Source: Alphaproteobacteria bacterium (lineage in GTDB: Bacteria > Pseudomonadota > Alphaproteobacteria > Micropepsales > Micropepsaceae). Taken from it: DNA of 64,000 nt. Shown here in pieces: positions 56,027 through 64,000 of this stretch (its first letter is position 1; each line of letters begins with the position of its first letter). The stretch covers positions 58,213 through 122,212 of the forward strand of contig CANJJD010000005.1 of assembly GCA_947474645.1 (NCBI GenBank), in the 5' to 3' direction. A program made the position numbers and the translations under genes. Below the pieces are notes generated by a model, which was not told where the DNA came from, did not search any database, and saw only the letters and a list, made by a program, of their open reading frames with translations.

Positions 56027-56596
56027 TCAGCGCTCGATGGTGCCGGTGCGGCGGATTTTCCGCTGCAGCAGCATCACGCCATAGACCAGCGCCTCGGCGG
56101 TGGGCGGGCAGCCGGGCACATAAATGTCCACCGGCACGATACGGTCGCAGCCGCGCACCACGGCATAGGAATAATGATAATAGCCGCCGCCATTGGCGCA
56201 CGAACCCATGCTGATGACATAGCGCGGCTCGGGCATCTGGTCGTAAACCTTGCGCAGCGCGGGCGCCATCTTGTTGGTCAGGGTGCCGGCGACGATCATC
56301 ACGTCCGACTGGCGCGGTGAGGCGCGCGGCGCAAACCCGAAGCGCTCCAGATCGTAGCGCGGCATGGAAGCCTGCATCATTTCCACCGCGCAACAGGCCA
56401 GGCCAAACGTCATCCACATCAGCGAGCCGGTGCGCGCCCAGATCACCAGCGCTTCCGAGCTGGTGATCAGAAAGCCCTTGTCGGCCATCTCGGCCTGCAG
56501 CGCCTTGAAATAGGGATCGTTGTCGGTGATGCCGGGAGCTGCGCCTTCAACGCCGGCGCGGGCCGCGGTGCCGTGCGGGGTCAGGATCACTCCCAT
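56027..56596 (-). CDS. nuoB: NADH-quinone oxidoreductase subunit B
   Basis: Holds cluster N2, the last electron carrier before quinone. The 189-residue protein has the tandem Cys pair in [11 protein letters not shown] and the other two ligands in [12 protein letters not shown] and [11 protein letters not shown]. The ATG at 56596 was chosen, with a GGGGG ribosome site seven bases upstream; a GTG two codons later overlaps the nuoA stop and is possible. Confidence 0.96.
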   Translation of the reverse strand: MGVILTPHGTAARAGVEGAAPGITDNDPYFKALQAEMADKGFLITSSEALVIWARTGSLMWMTFGLACCAVEMMQASMPRYDLERFGFAPRASPRQSDVMIVAGTLTNKMAPALRKVYDQMPEPRYVISMGSCANGGGYYHYSYAVVRGCDRIVPVDIYVPGCPPTAEALVYGVMLLQRKIRRTGTIER

Positions 56597-56952
56597 TCCA
56601 GCGCCCCCTTCTTCCATTCATAGATGAAGCCGACCGTCAGCACGCCCAGGAACACCATCATGGACCAGAAAGCGAAGACGCCGGTGGTGCTGAGCGTGAT
56701 CGCCCAGGGAAACAGAAACGCCACTTCCAGGTCGAAGATGATGAACAGGATGGCGACCAGGTAGAAGCGCACGTCGAATTTCATGCGCGCATCGCCGAAG
56801 GCGGGAAAGCCGCATTCATAGGCCGACAATTTCTCAGGATCGGGCTTGGAGGGCGCAATGATCAGCGGCACCACGATCAGGGCGCCGCCCAGAACGGCCG
56901 CCAACCCGATGAAAATCAGGATCGGCAGATACTCCAGCAGCAGATCTTCCAT
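56587..56952 (-). CDS. nuoA: NADH-quinone oxidoreductase subunit A
   Basis: A 121-residue, three-helix membrane subunit of complex I. The signature [41 protein letters not shown] is clear, here in pieces [14 protein letters not shown] and [13 protein letters not shown]. It is the first gene of the nuo operon, with a promoter about 75 bases upstream; longer in-frame extension lies in the leader. Confidence 0.96.
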   Translation of the reverse strand: MEDLLLEYLPILIFIGLAAVLGGALIVVPLIIAPSKPDPEKLSAYECGFPAFGDARMKFDVRFYLVAILFIIFDLEVAFLFPWAITLSTTGVFAFWSMMVFLGVLTVGFIYEWKKGALEWE

Positions 56953-57026
56953 ACGCCAGGCCCCGTGGTCCGTGGCCTGGCGCGCGAGCGCCCCAACTTG
57001 CCGGACCGGTGTTATTTCGCGGGTGC

Positions 57027-57054
57027 AGTATAGGCAGGCACTGCCCCGTCGCAA
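57027..57054 (-). promoter_or_regulatory. Promoter of the nuo operon, with leader hairpin
   Basis: Minus-strand -35 TTGCGA (57049-57054) and -10 TATACT (57027-57032) with a 16-base spacer. The leader from about 57020 to 56953 carries a nine-base stem, CGCCAGGCC / GGCCTGGCG, right before the ATG (about 56954-56981), which may influence translation. Confidence 0.65.
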
Positions 57055-57161
57055 CGCGGGTTTAAAGGAAGATTCGCCGCAGAAAAACAGGAAAATTCGC
57101 GGGCGCGCACGGGCCAAAAGATGGCGGTGGACACAGCCCTGCTAGCTGCGAACGGTTCTTA

Positions 57162-57190
57162 AAAACTGCCATTTCCGGAAGGAAAATGGC
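57162..57190 (-). terminator. Terminator of tRNA-Asp (first copy of a repeated hairpin)
   Basis: On the minus strand, GCCATTTTCC pairs with GGAAATGGC (one bulge) and is followed by AGTTTTTAAG. It lies 86 bases after the tRNA-Asp 3' end and is an identical copy of the hairpin at 57257-57279, which lacks the T-run. Confidence 0.7.
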
Positions 57191-57279
57191 AGGAGGTTGC
57201 CTAGCGACAGCGTAGGCAACGGGCGAGAACCCGCGACGTCGCGGGCAACAAACTGAGCCATTTCCGGAAGGAAAATGGC
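57168..57279. repeat. Tandem copies of a tRNA-Asp 3'-end segment
   Basis: The same 23-base hairpin occurs at 57168-57190 and 57257-57279. The second copy contains the CCA and discriminator of tRNA-Asp. Beside the first copy lies a degraded T-arm (CGCGGGTTCTCGCCCG, minus strand) that resembles the tRNA's own CGCGGGTTCGAGCCCCG. It is interrupted by a 23-base foldback with TTGCCTA / TAGGCAA arms, and a perfect 16-base palindrome, CCCGCGACGTCGCGGG, spans 57230-57245 approximately. Confidence 0.65.
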
Positions 57280-57352
57280 GGGAGCGACGGGGCTCGAACC
57301 CGCGACCTTCGGCGTGACAGGCCGACACTCTAACCAACTGAGCTACGCCCCC
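57276..57352 (-). tRNA. tRNA-Asp (GTC anticodon)
   Basis: A 77-base cloverleaf. The acceptor stem GGGGGCG / CGCTCCC includes one G-U pair, followed by discriminator G and an encoded CCA. The D-arm is GCTCAGTTGGTTAGAGT, the anticodon loop is CTGTCAC (anticodon GTC), and the T-arm is CGCGGGTTCGAGCCCCG. All features are typical of bacterial tRNA-Asp. It lies between the nuo promoter and an EF-hand lipoprotein gene. Confidence 0.96.
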
Positions 57353-57444
57353 GCAGCGGTTCCCTTTTGGGGCAACGCGCGAAGGGGGCCGATGTAGGGG
57401 AGCCCCCCTTTCAAGTCAAGCAACCGGGGGGCAAGTCAAGCAAG

Positions 57445-57936
57445 TCAGGGCGCGGGCGGGGCGCCGCCGGGGCCCGCCTGGGGCTCCTTCGGCTTGGCGC
57501 CGGCGCGCTGCAGTTCCTTGGGCTCCAGCTTGCCATCGTGATTAATGTCGAGCTGGTCGAACAGCGAATAGGGCACGGCGGAAAATTCGGTATAGCCGAT
57601 GCAGCCATCCTGGTTCCAATCCATCACGGGCGTGGCGGTGGACTGGTCGGCATCCACCCGCGCCTGGTTGATGGCGCCGGCCTGTGCGGCATCCAGGCAG
57701 CCATTGCGATGGGTGTCGTAAAGGGCGAACTCGGCCTTCAGGCCATTGATCAGTTCGTCGCGGGTCAGGGTTCCATCGTGATTGGCATCATGCTTGACCA
57801 GCATGGCGGCGTTGCCGCCGTGATAATTCTCGTCACGCGGCTTTTCGGTGGGCCGCATCCAGGGCGGCGGTTGCTGGGGCCCGCCACAGGCGGTCAGCGC
57901 CAGAGTCGACAGCAGGATCAGGTGCAAAAGGCGCAA
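57445..57936 (-). CDS. EF-hand calcium-binding lipoprotein
   Basis: A 163-residue exported protein. The N-terminus has a lipoprotein signal with lipobox LTAC, so it is probably anchored to the outer membrane by LolCDE, whose genes are in this window. Four EF-hand-like loops follow: DANHDGTLTRDE, DTHRNGCLDAAQ, DWNQDGCIGYTE and DINHDGKLEPKE. The second and third carry Cys at loop position 7, and the first and fourth are canonical. The tail is Pro/Gly/Ala-rich. The start is TTG with AGGA eight bases upstream; no ATG fits. Function beyond calcium binding is unknown. Confidence 0.8.
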   Translation of the reverse strand: MRLLHLILLSTLALTACGGPQQPPPWMRPTEKPRDENYHGGNAAMLVKHDANHDGTLTRDELINGLKAEFALYDTHRNGCLDAAQAGAINQARVDADQSTATPVMDWNQDGCIGYTEFSAVPYSLFDQLDINHDGKLEPKELQRAGAKPKEPQAGPGGAPPAP

Positions 57937-58008
57937 GCAGCGTGTCCTTGTGTTTGCGGCAGACTAGGCCGCGCGGGCAGCTTTGGCGAATGAGCCGTAG
58001 CTCGCGGA

Positions 58009-58037
58009 AGCCTTCTCTCGCTTCGCGAGCGAAGGCT
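58009..58037 (-). other. Hairpin immediately after tRNA-Val
   Basis: AGCCTTC-GCTCGC and GCGAG-A-GAAGGCT pair (minus strand) around a GAA-type loop, starting at the last base of the tRNA-Val CCA region. There is no T-run, so it may be a processing or pausing hairpin rather than a canonical terminator. Confidence 0.5.
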
Positions 58038-58112
58038 GGTGGGCGGTGACGGGCTCGAACCGCCGACCCTATCGGTGTAAACGATATGCTCTACCAACTG
58101 AGCTAACCGCCC
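58037..58112 (-). tRNA. tRNA-Val (TAC anticodon)
   Basis: A 76-base cloverleaf. The acceptor stem GGGCGGT / ACCGCCC is perfect, with discriminator A and an encoded CCA. The D-arm is GCTCAGTTGGTAGAGC, the anticodon stem-loop TATCG-TTTACAC-CGATA gives anticodon TAC, and the T-arm is GTCGGCGGTTCGAGCCCGTC. It lies about ten bases after the small membrane gene that follows hupB. Confidence 0.96.
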
Positions 58113-58122
58113 GGATGCGGCC

Positions 58123-58299
58123 TCATACCATGCCGGGCGGCGGCGGCAAGGCGATGCGCCGGTTCCGGCCCAGCACAAACCACAGCGCCGCGCCCGCCAT
58201 CAGCATCAGCAGCGCCGCCTTGGCGGTGAGGAATTTGAGGCTGAGGATCACCGCCAGCAACGCCGCATGCACCGCCAGCCAGACAACGGCCAGCGGCAA
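58123..58299 (-). CDS. Small two-helix membrane protein downstream of hupB
   Basis: An open frame of 58 residues (from TTG at 58299; 63 from a CTG at 58314) encoding two membrane helices: LAVVWLAVHAALLAVILSL and AALLMLMAGAALWFVLG, separated by KFLTAK and followed by a basic GRNRRI and a Pro run. Third-position GC bias and the length of hydrophobic sequence argue for real coding. No ATG or GTG and no clear ribosome site precede it, so the start is uncertain. It begins within about 25 bases of the hupB stop and may be translated by coupling. Function unknown. Confidence 0.5.
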   Translation of the reverse strand: MPLAVVWLAVHAALLAVILSLKFLTAKAALLMLMAGAALWFVLGRNRRIALPPPPGMV

Positions 58300-58322
58300 C
58301 AGGGTGGATTTCAGCCCAGGCT

Positions 58323-58595
58323 TCAGTTCAAGGAATCCTTGAGCTGCTTGCCGGCGCGGAAGCGCGGCTGCTTGGACGGCTTGATGGTGATTTCTTCGCC
58401 GGTCTGGGGATTGCGGCCCTTGCCGCCGGCGCGCGTGGCGACCACGAACACGCCAAATCCCGTCAGGCGGACTTCTTCTCCCGCCTTTAGCGAGGCGGCA
58501 ATCAGGTCGAACACGCCGTCCACGGCCTTGGCCGAGACGTTCTTGTCCAGACCGGCATGGTCGGAGAGCTTCTGGATGAGATCGTTCTTGTTCAT
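58323..58595 (-). CDS. hupB: DNA-binding protein HU
   Basis: A nucleoid-associated histone-like protein that bends DNA. The 90-residue product starts MNKNDLIQKLSDHAGLDK, has the dimerisation helices, then LTGFGVFVVATRAGGKGRNPQTGEEITI leading to the DNA-binding arm, and ends with PSKQPRFRAGKQLKDSLN. The start at 58595 has GGAG nine bases upstream. It is downstream of lon, the common alphaproteobacterial arrangement, separated by the lon terminator. Confidence 0.95.
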   Translation of the reverse strand: MNKNDLIQKLSDHAGLDKNVSAKAVDGVFDLIAASLKAGEEVRLTGFGVFVVATRAGGKGRNPQTGEEITIKPSKQPRFRAGKQLKDSLN

Positions 58596-58740
58596 GGGAT
58601 GGCTCCTTTTTTCTGGGTCATGCCGGACGAAAGCCGGGTGCCGTGACGCGATTCTTCTCCCGCTGTCACAGACTCTATGGGTCCGGGCATTGGCCCGTAA
58701 AGGCGAAAAACCCCGGAATCGGCGGATTTTTGCCTTGTGG

Positions 58741-58783
58741 AACAACAAAAAACAGGGCCCGGACTTGGTATCCGGGCCCTGTT
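58741..58783 (-). terminator. Intrinsic terminator of lon
   Basis: On the minus strand, a perfect 13-base stem, AACAGGGCCCGGA / TCCGGGCCCTGTT, with a seven-base loop, is followed by TTTTTTGTTGTT. It begins 16 bases after the lon stop. This is one of the strongest terminators in the window and separates lon from hupB. Confidence 0.92.
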
Positions 58784-58798
58784 CGAGGCTTTGGGTTG

Positions 58799-61228
<2,430 letters not shown>

Positions 61229-61335
61229 ATTGATGCTCCTGCCGGGATACGCCCGGCCATAACGAGGCTTCCCCAACCGGGCGAAGCCTTTGAAAATGAA
61301 GCCGCCCAACCGTTTCGGCCGACTCTGGATACTGT

Positions 61336-61365
61336 AAAGTGGGCCCCCTAACAGGGTGTTTCAAG
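61336..61365 (-). promoter_or_regulatory. Candidate heat-shock (sigma-32) promoter of lon
   Basis: Minus strand: CTTGAA (61360-61365), 16 bases, then CCCACTTT (61336-61343). This resembles the RpoH pattern (CTTGAA and a C-rich -10) and lies about 110 bases before the lon start. The match is partial, so it is only a candidate. Confidence 0.35.
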
Positions 61366-61505
61366 CCAGCGCAGGGGGTTAAGACCCCCAAGTTCCCGGC
61401 CGCACACAAAAACCCGCCGGGAAAGGGCGTTTTTCCGCCGCTCGTGGCGGATTTGCCCGCAAACCAAGGCCGCCCTATCGTCGCGCAAACCATGAGGGGA
61501 CGGGA

Positions 61506-62780
61506 ATGCTGGACCGGCGGACATTTGCGGGATTGCTGGGGGCGGTGGCCTTGCCGGGCACGGCGCAGGCCAAAACCAACCTGCCCTTCTATGCCGCGAC
61601 CGGCCCCAACCTGGCGCTCTATCACCTGGACCCCGATGCCGGCGCGCTGAGCCATCGCGCCAACATCACCCTGCCCGCAAATGTTCAATATGCCTGGCCG
61701 CATCCATCGCGCCGGTTTCTCTTTGTCATCGCCAGCAACGGCCAGCCGCCCAGCGGCCCCGCCGGCGTGGCCGGCAGCGACACGCGTCACTACGCGTTCG
61801 CATTTCGCGTCGGATCGGACGGCACCCTGACGCAGGCAGGCGAGCCGATGCTGCTGCCGGTGCGCCCTGTGCATTGCACCACCGACAATAGCGGACGCTA
61901 TCTTCTGATCGCCTACAACAATCCCAGCGCGGTCACGGTGCACGCCATCGCGCCCAATGGCGTCATCGGCCCGTCCATCGAGCAGGTTCGCAGGCCCCGA
62001 TTCGGCGTCTATGCCCACCAGGTGCGGGCCACGCCGTACAACAACACCGTCACCGTGTGCAGCCGGGGCAATGACGGGATTCCTCCCAGGGTCGGCAACA
62101 TCGGCAAGCCGGAAGATCCCGGCCATATCGAAGTGTTCGACTTCATCGGCGGCCAGCTGGTTCCCATCCAGAGTGTCACGCTGAACGCCGGGATGGACTT
62201 TGGACCGCGGCACCTGGATTTTCATCCCAGCAGGCCCTTCGCCTATGTCTCGATGGAACGCCAGAACGCGCTCTATGTGTATTGGGTGCTGGAAGACGGC
62301 AAGCTGAGTGACGCTCCCCGGTTCAAGCTCAGCGCCGTGGCCGACAAGAACGGCAAGCAAAAGCATCCCGGCCAGACCGTGGGACCGATCCATGTCCATC
62401 CCAACGGCAAGTTCGTCTACCAGACCAATCGCGGCTCGGGCACCATCGAGGTGAACGGGCAGAAAGTTTCCAACGGCGGCGAAAACAGCATCGTGGTCTG
62501 GGAGATCGAGCAGAGGACCGGCGCCCCAAGGCTGATCCAGCGCATCGACGCGCGCGGCTTCGAACTGCGCACCTTCACCATTGATCCGGAAGGCAAGATA
62601 CTGGTCGCCGCCGCCACCACGCCCATGCTGGTGCGCGAAGACGGTGGCGTGCGTTCTGTCAGCGCGGGATTTTCGATTTACCGCATCCGGGAGGACGGCA
62701 CGCTGGACTTCCTGCGCAAGATCGACGTGGACACCAGCCAGGGCATCCTGTTCTGGTGCGGCCTGCTGACGATGGCATAG
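61506..62780 (+). CDS. Exported beta-propeller (lactonase-family) protein
   Basis: A 424-residue protein related to the 6-phosphogluconolactonase-like seven-bladed propellers (PF10282 type). The N-terminus MLDRRTFAGLLGAVALPG has a twin-Arg followed by a hydrophobic stretch and AQA, so Tat export is likely. Repeated strand motifs are visible, such as VQYAWPHPSRRFLFVIAS, CTTDNSGRYLLIAYN and HLDFHPSRPFAYVSME. It is not necessarily the pentose-phosphate enzyme; exported members often have unknown substrates. It has its own transcription unit, on the opposite strand from clpX and lon. Confidence 0.78.
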   Translation: MLDRRTFAGLLGAVALPGTAQAKTNLPFYAATGPNLALYHLDPDAGALSHRANITLPANVQYAWPHPSRRFLFVIASNGQPPSGPAGVAGSDTRHYAFAFRVGSDGTLTQAGEPMLLPVRPVHCTTDNSGRYLLIAYNNPSAVTVHAIAPNGVIGPSIEQVRRPRFGVYAHQVRATPYNNTVTVCSRGNDGIPPRVGNIGKPEDPGHIEVFDFIGGQLVPIQSVTLNAGMDFGPRHLDFHPSRPFAYVSMERQNALYVYWVLEDGKLSDAPRFKLSAVADKNGKQKHPGQTVGPIHVHPNGKFVYQTNRGSGTIEVNGQKVSNGGENSIVVWEIEQRTGAPRLIQRIDARGFELRTFTIDPEGKILVAAATTPMLVREDGGVRSVSAGFSIYRIREDGTLDFLRKIDVDTSQGILFWCGLLTMA

Positions 62781-62792
62781 CCCAAAAATGCA

Positions 62793-62817
62793 ATCGCCCG
62801 GCACAGGGCCGGGCGAT
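62793..62817. terminator. Bidirectional terminator between the lactonase gene and clpX
   Basis: ATCGCCCGGC and GCCGGGCGAT form a perfect ten-base stem with a five-base loop between two convergent genes. T-rich bases follow on both sides (TTTCTT to the right; CATTTTTGGG on the minus side), so it can end both transcripts. Confidence 0.8.
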
Positions 62818-62838
62818 GCCATTTCTTGAAAAGACCGT

Positions 62839-64000
62839 TTAAGAGGCGCTCTTCTCGCGCGCTTCGGCCTTGTCGCTATAGGTGTAGAGCGGACGAGCCT
62901 TGCCATCCACCACATCCGAAGTGATGACCACTTCCTGCACGCCCGACAGGGTGGGCAGTTCGAACATGGTCTCCAGCAGTATGCCTTCCAGGATGGAACG
63001 CAATCCGCGGGCGCCGGTCTTGCGCATGATGGCGCGCTTGGCGATGGAGTGCAGCGCCTCTTCCTGGAAGCGCAGCTTGACGCCTTCCATCTCGAACATG
63101 CGCATATACTGCTTGGCCAGCGCGTTCTTCGGGCGGGTCAGGATTTCGATCAGCGCGGTTTCCTGCAGGTCGCCCAGGGTGGCAAGCACAGGCAGACGGC
63201 CGATGAATTCCGGGATCAGGCCGAACTTCAGCATGTCCTCGGGCTCGACTTCGCGCAGCAACTCGCCGGTGCCGCGTTCGTCCGGGCCCTTGGGGTTGGA
63301 GCCGAAGCCCATCGAGGAGCCCTGGGTACGCTGGGCGATGATCTTGTCCAGGCCGGCAAAGGCACCGCCGCAGATGAAGAGGATGTTGGTCGTGTCCACC
63401 TGCAGGAATTCCTGCTGCGGATGCTTGCGCCCGCCCTGCGGCGGCACGGAGGCAACGGTGCCCTCCATGATCTTGAGCAGGGCCTGCTGCACGCCTTCGC
63501 CCGACACGTCGCGGGTGATGGACGGGTTGTCCGACTTGCGGCTGATCTTGTCGACTTCGTCGATATAGACGATGCCGCGCTGGGCGCGTTCGACATTGTA
63601 GTCGGCAGCCTGCAGCAGCTTGAGGATGATGTTCTCGACGTCTTCGCCGACATAACCGGCTTCGGTCAGGGTCGTGGCGTCGGCCATGGTGAAGGGCACA
63701 TCCAGGATGCGCGCCAGGGTCTGGGCCAGCAAGGTCTTGCCGCAGCCGGTGGGGCCGATCAGCATGATGTTGGACTTGGCCAGCTCGACATCGCCGTTCT
63801 TGCCGGACGAATTGATGCGCTTGTAGTGGTTGTGGACGGCGACCGAGAGCACCTTCTTGGCGTGGCTCTGGCCGACGACATAGTCGTCCAGCACCTTGAA
63901 GATTTCCTGGGGGGTGGGCACGCCCTCCTTGGACTTCATGAAGGAGGTCTTGTTCTCCTCCCGGATGATTTCCATGCAGAGTTCGACGCATTCATCGCAG
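62839..64000 (-). CDS. clpX: ATP-dependent Clp protease ATP-binding subunit ClpX (5' cut by window edge)
   Basis: The AAA+ unfoldase that feeds ClpP; in Caulobacter it degrades CtrA and other cell-cycle regulators. About 387 C-terminal residues are present. The frame runs to the window end with [12 protein letters not shown], the second half of the N-terminal zinc-binding domain, so only some 35 residues are missing. Walker A is [15 protein letters not shown], Walker B is [10 protein letters not shown], the pore loop region is GYVGEDVEN, and the sensor/Arg-finger part includes [14 protein letters not shown]. An ATG at 63975 is internal and not the start. It lies upstream of lon, with the lactonase gene between them. 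Confidence 0.97.
   Translation of the reverse strand, partial: CDECVELCMEIIREENKTSFMKSKEGVPTPQEIFKVLDDYVVGQSHAKKVLSVAVHNHYKRINSSGKNGDVELAKSNIMLIGPTGCGKTLLAQTLARILDVPFTMADATTLTEAGYVGEDVENIILKLLQAADYNVERAQRGIVYIDEVDKISRKSDNPSITRDVSGEGVQQALLKIMEGTVASVPPQGGRKHPQQEFLQVDTTNILFICGGAFAGLDKIIAQRTQGSSMGFGSNPKGPDERGTGELLREVEPEDMLKFGLIPEFIGRLPVLATLGDLQETALIEILTRPKNALAKQYMRMFEMEGVKLRFQEEALHSIAKRAIMRKTGARGLRSILEGILLETMFELPTLSGVQEVVITSDVVDGKARPLYTYSDKAEAREKSAS

Noticed and set aside
57168-57279. Repeated 23-base hairpins as a CRISPR array
   Set aside because: Only two copies, spacing filled with palindromes rather than a unique spacer, and one copy is part of tRNA-Asp; no cas gene in the window.
57918-58178. 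An 86-codon minus-strand frame over tRNA-Val
   Set aside because: Entirely explained by the tRNA gene and its flanks; no coding signature.

Overview
The window is about 64 kb of GC-rich (roughly two-thirds G+C) chromosomal DNA from an alphaproteobacterium. The evidence is gene content and order: trpD-trpC ... lexA-comEC-gltX-gltA, the lpxB-to-rpsB envelope block, dnaE-lolD-lolC-proS, DUF1467-rnj-coaX-birA-nuoN-to-nuoA, and tRNA-Asp/tRNA-Val-hupB-lon-clpX. From memory this is close to the order in Caulobacter and relatives, with differences that suggest another order. The LexA operators are the alphaproteobacterial direct-repeat type (GAAC-N7-GAAC). There is no phage, CRISPR array, transposase or plasmid gene; this is mostly conserved core genome with small accessory insertions.

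Layout. (1) 1-3.4 kb: end of the trp operon, a small HTH gene, a small exported protein, and self-regulated lexA. (2) 3.4-8.3 kb: comEC, gltX, gltA. (3) 8.3-22.9 kb, minus strand: one tightly overlapped envelope/translation unit read as rpsB-tsf-pyrH-frr-uppS-cdsA-dxr-rseP-bamA-skp-lpxD-fabZ-lpxA-lpxI-lpxB, with a clear promoter and a structured rpsB leader. (4) 22.9-32.8 kb: a GT87 membrane glycosyltransferase, an aminotransferase, dnaE, a 34-residue SOS-controlled membrane peptide, lolD, lolC and a Bcr/CflA-type exporter. (5) 32.8-38.6 kb: an archaeal/eukaryal-type prolyl-tRNA synthetase and an accessory patch (secreted proteins, a purine permease, palindromic elements, an orphan terminator). 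(6) 38.6-57 kb, minus strand: DUF1467, rnj, coaX, birA and all fourteen nuo genes, with two extra genes inside the nuo operon. (7) 57-64 kb: tRNA-Asp, an EF-hand lipoprotein, tRNA-Val, a small membrane protein, hupB, lon, a lactonase-family protein and the start-truncated clpX.

Functionally the window joins lipid A synthesis and outer-membrane assembly (lpx genes, bamA, skp, rseP, lol genes), translation (rpsB, tsf, frr, gltX, proS), respiratory complex I, proteolysis (lon, clpX) and the SOS response (lexA plus its target beside dnaE).

The strongest unusual signal is at 29163-29325. A LexA box almost identical to the one at lexA sits in the same register over a -10 element and precedes a 34-codon single-pass membrane peptide upstream of dnaE. 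Position and design recall SidA, the SOS-induced division inhibitor of Caulobacter. Other points of interest are the rpsB leader with competing stems, two unexplained genes in the nuo operon, the atypical ProRS in an otherwise conserved slot, two MITE-like elements bracketing the DUF1467 gene, and a decayed tandem copy of the tRNA-Asp 3' end. All calls are from reading the sequence; no database search was possible.
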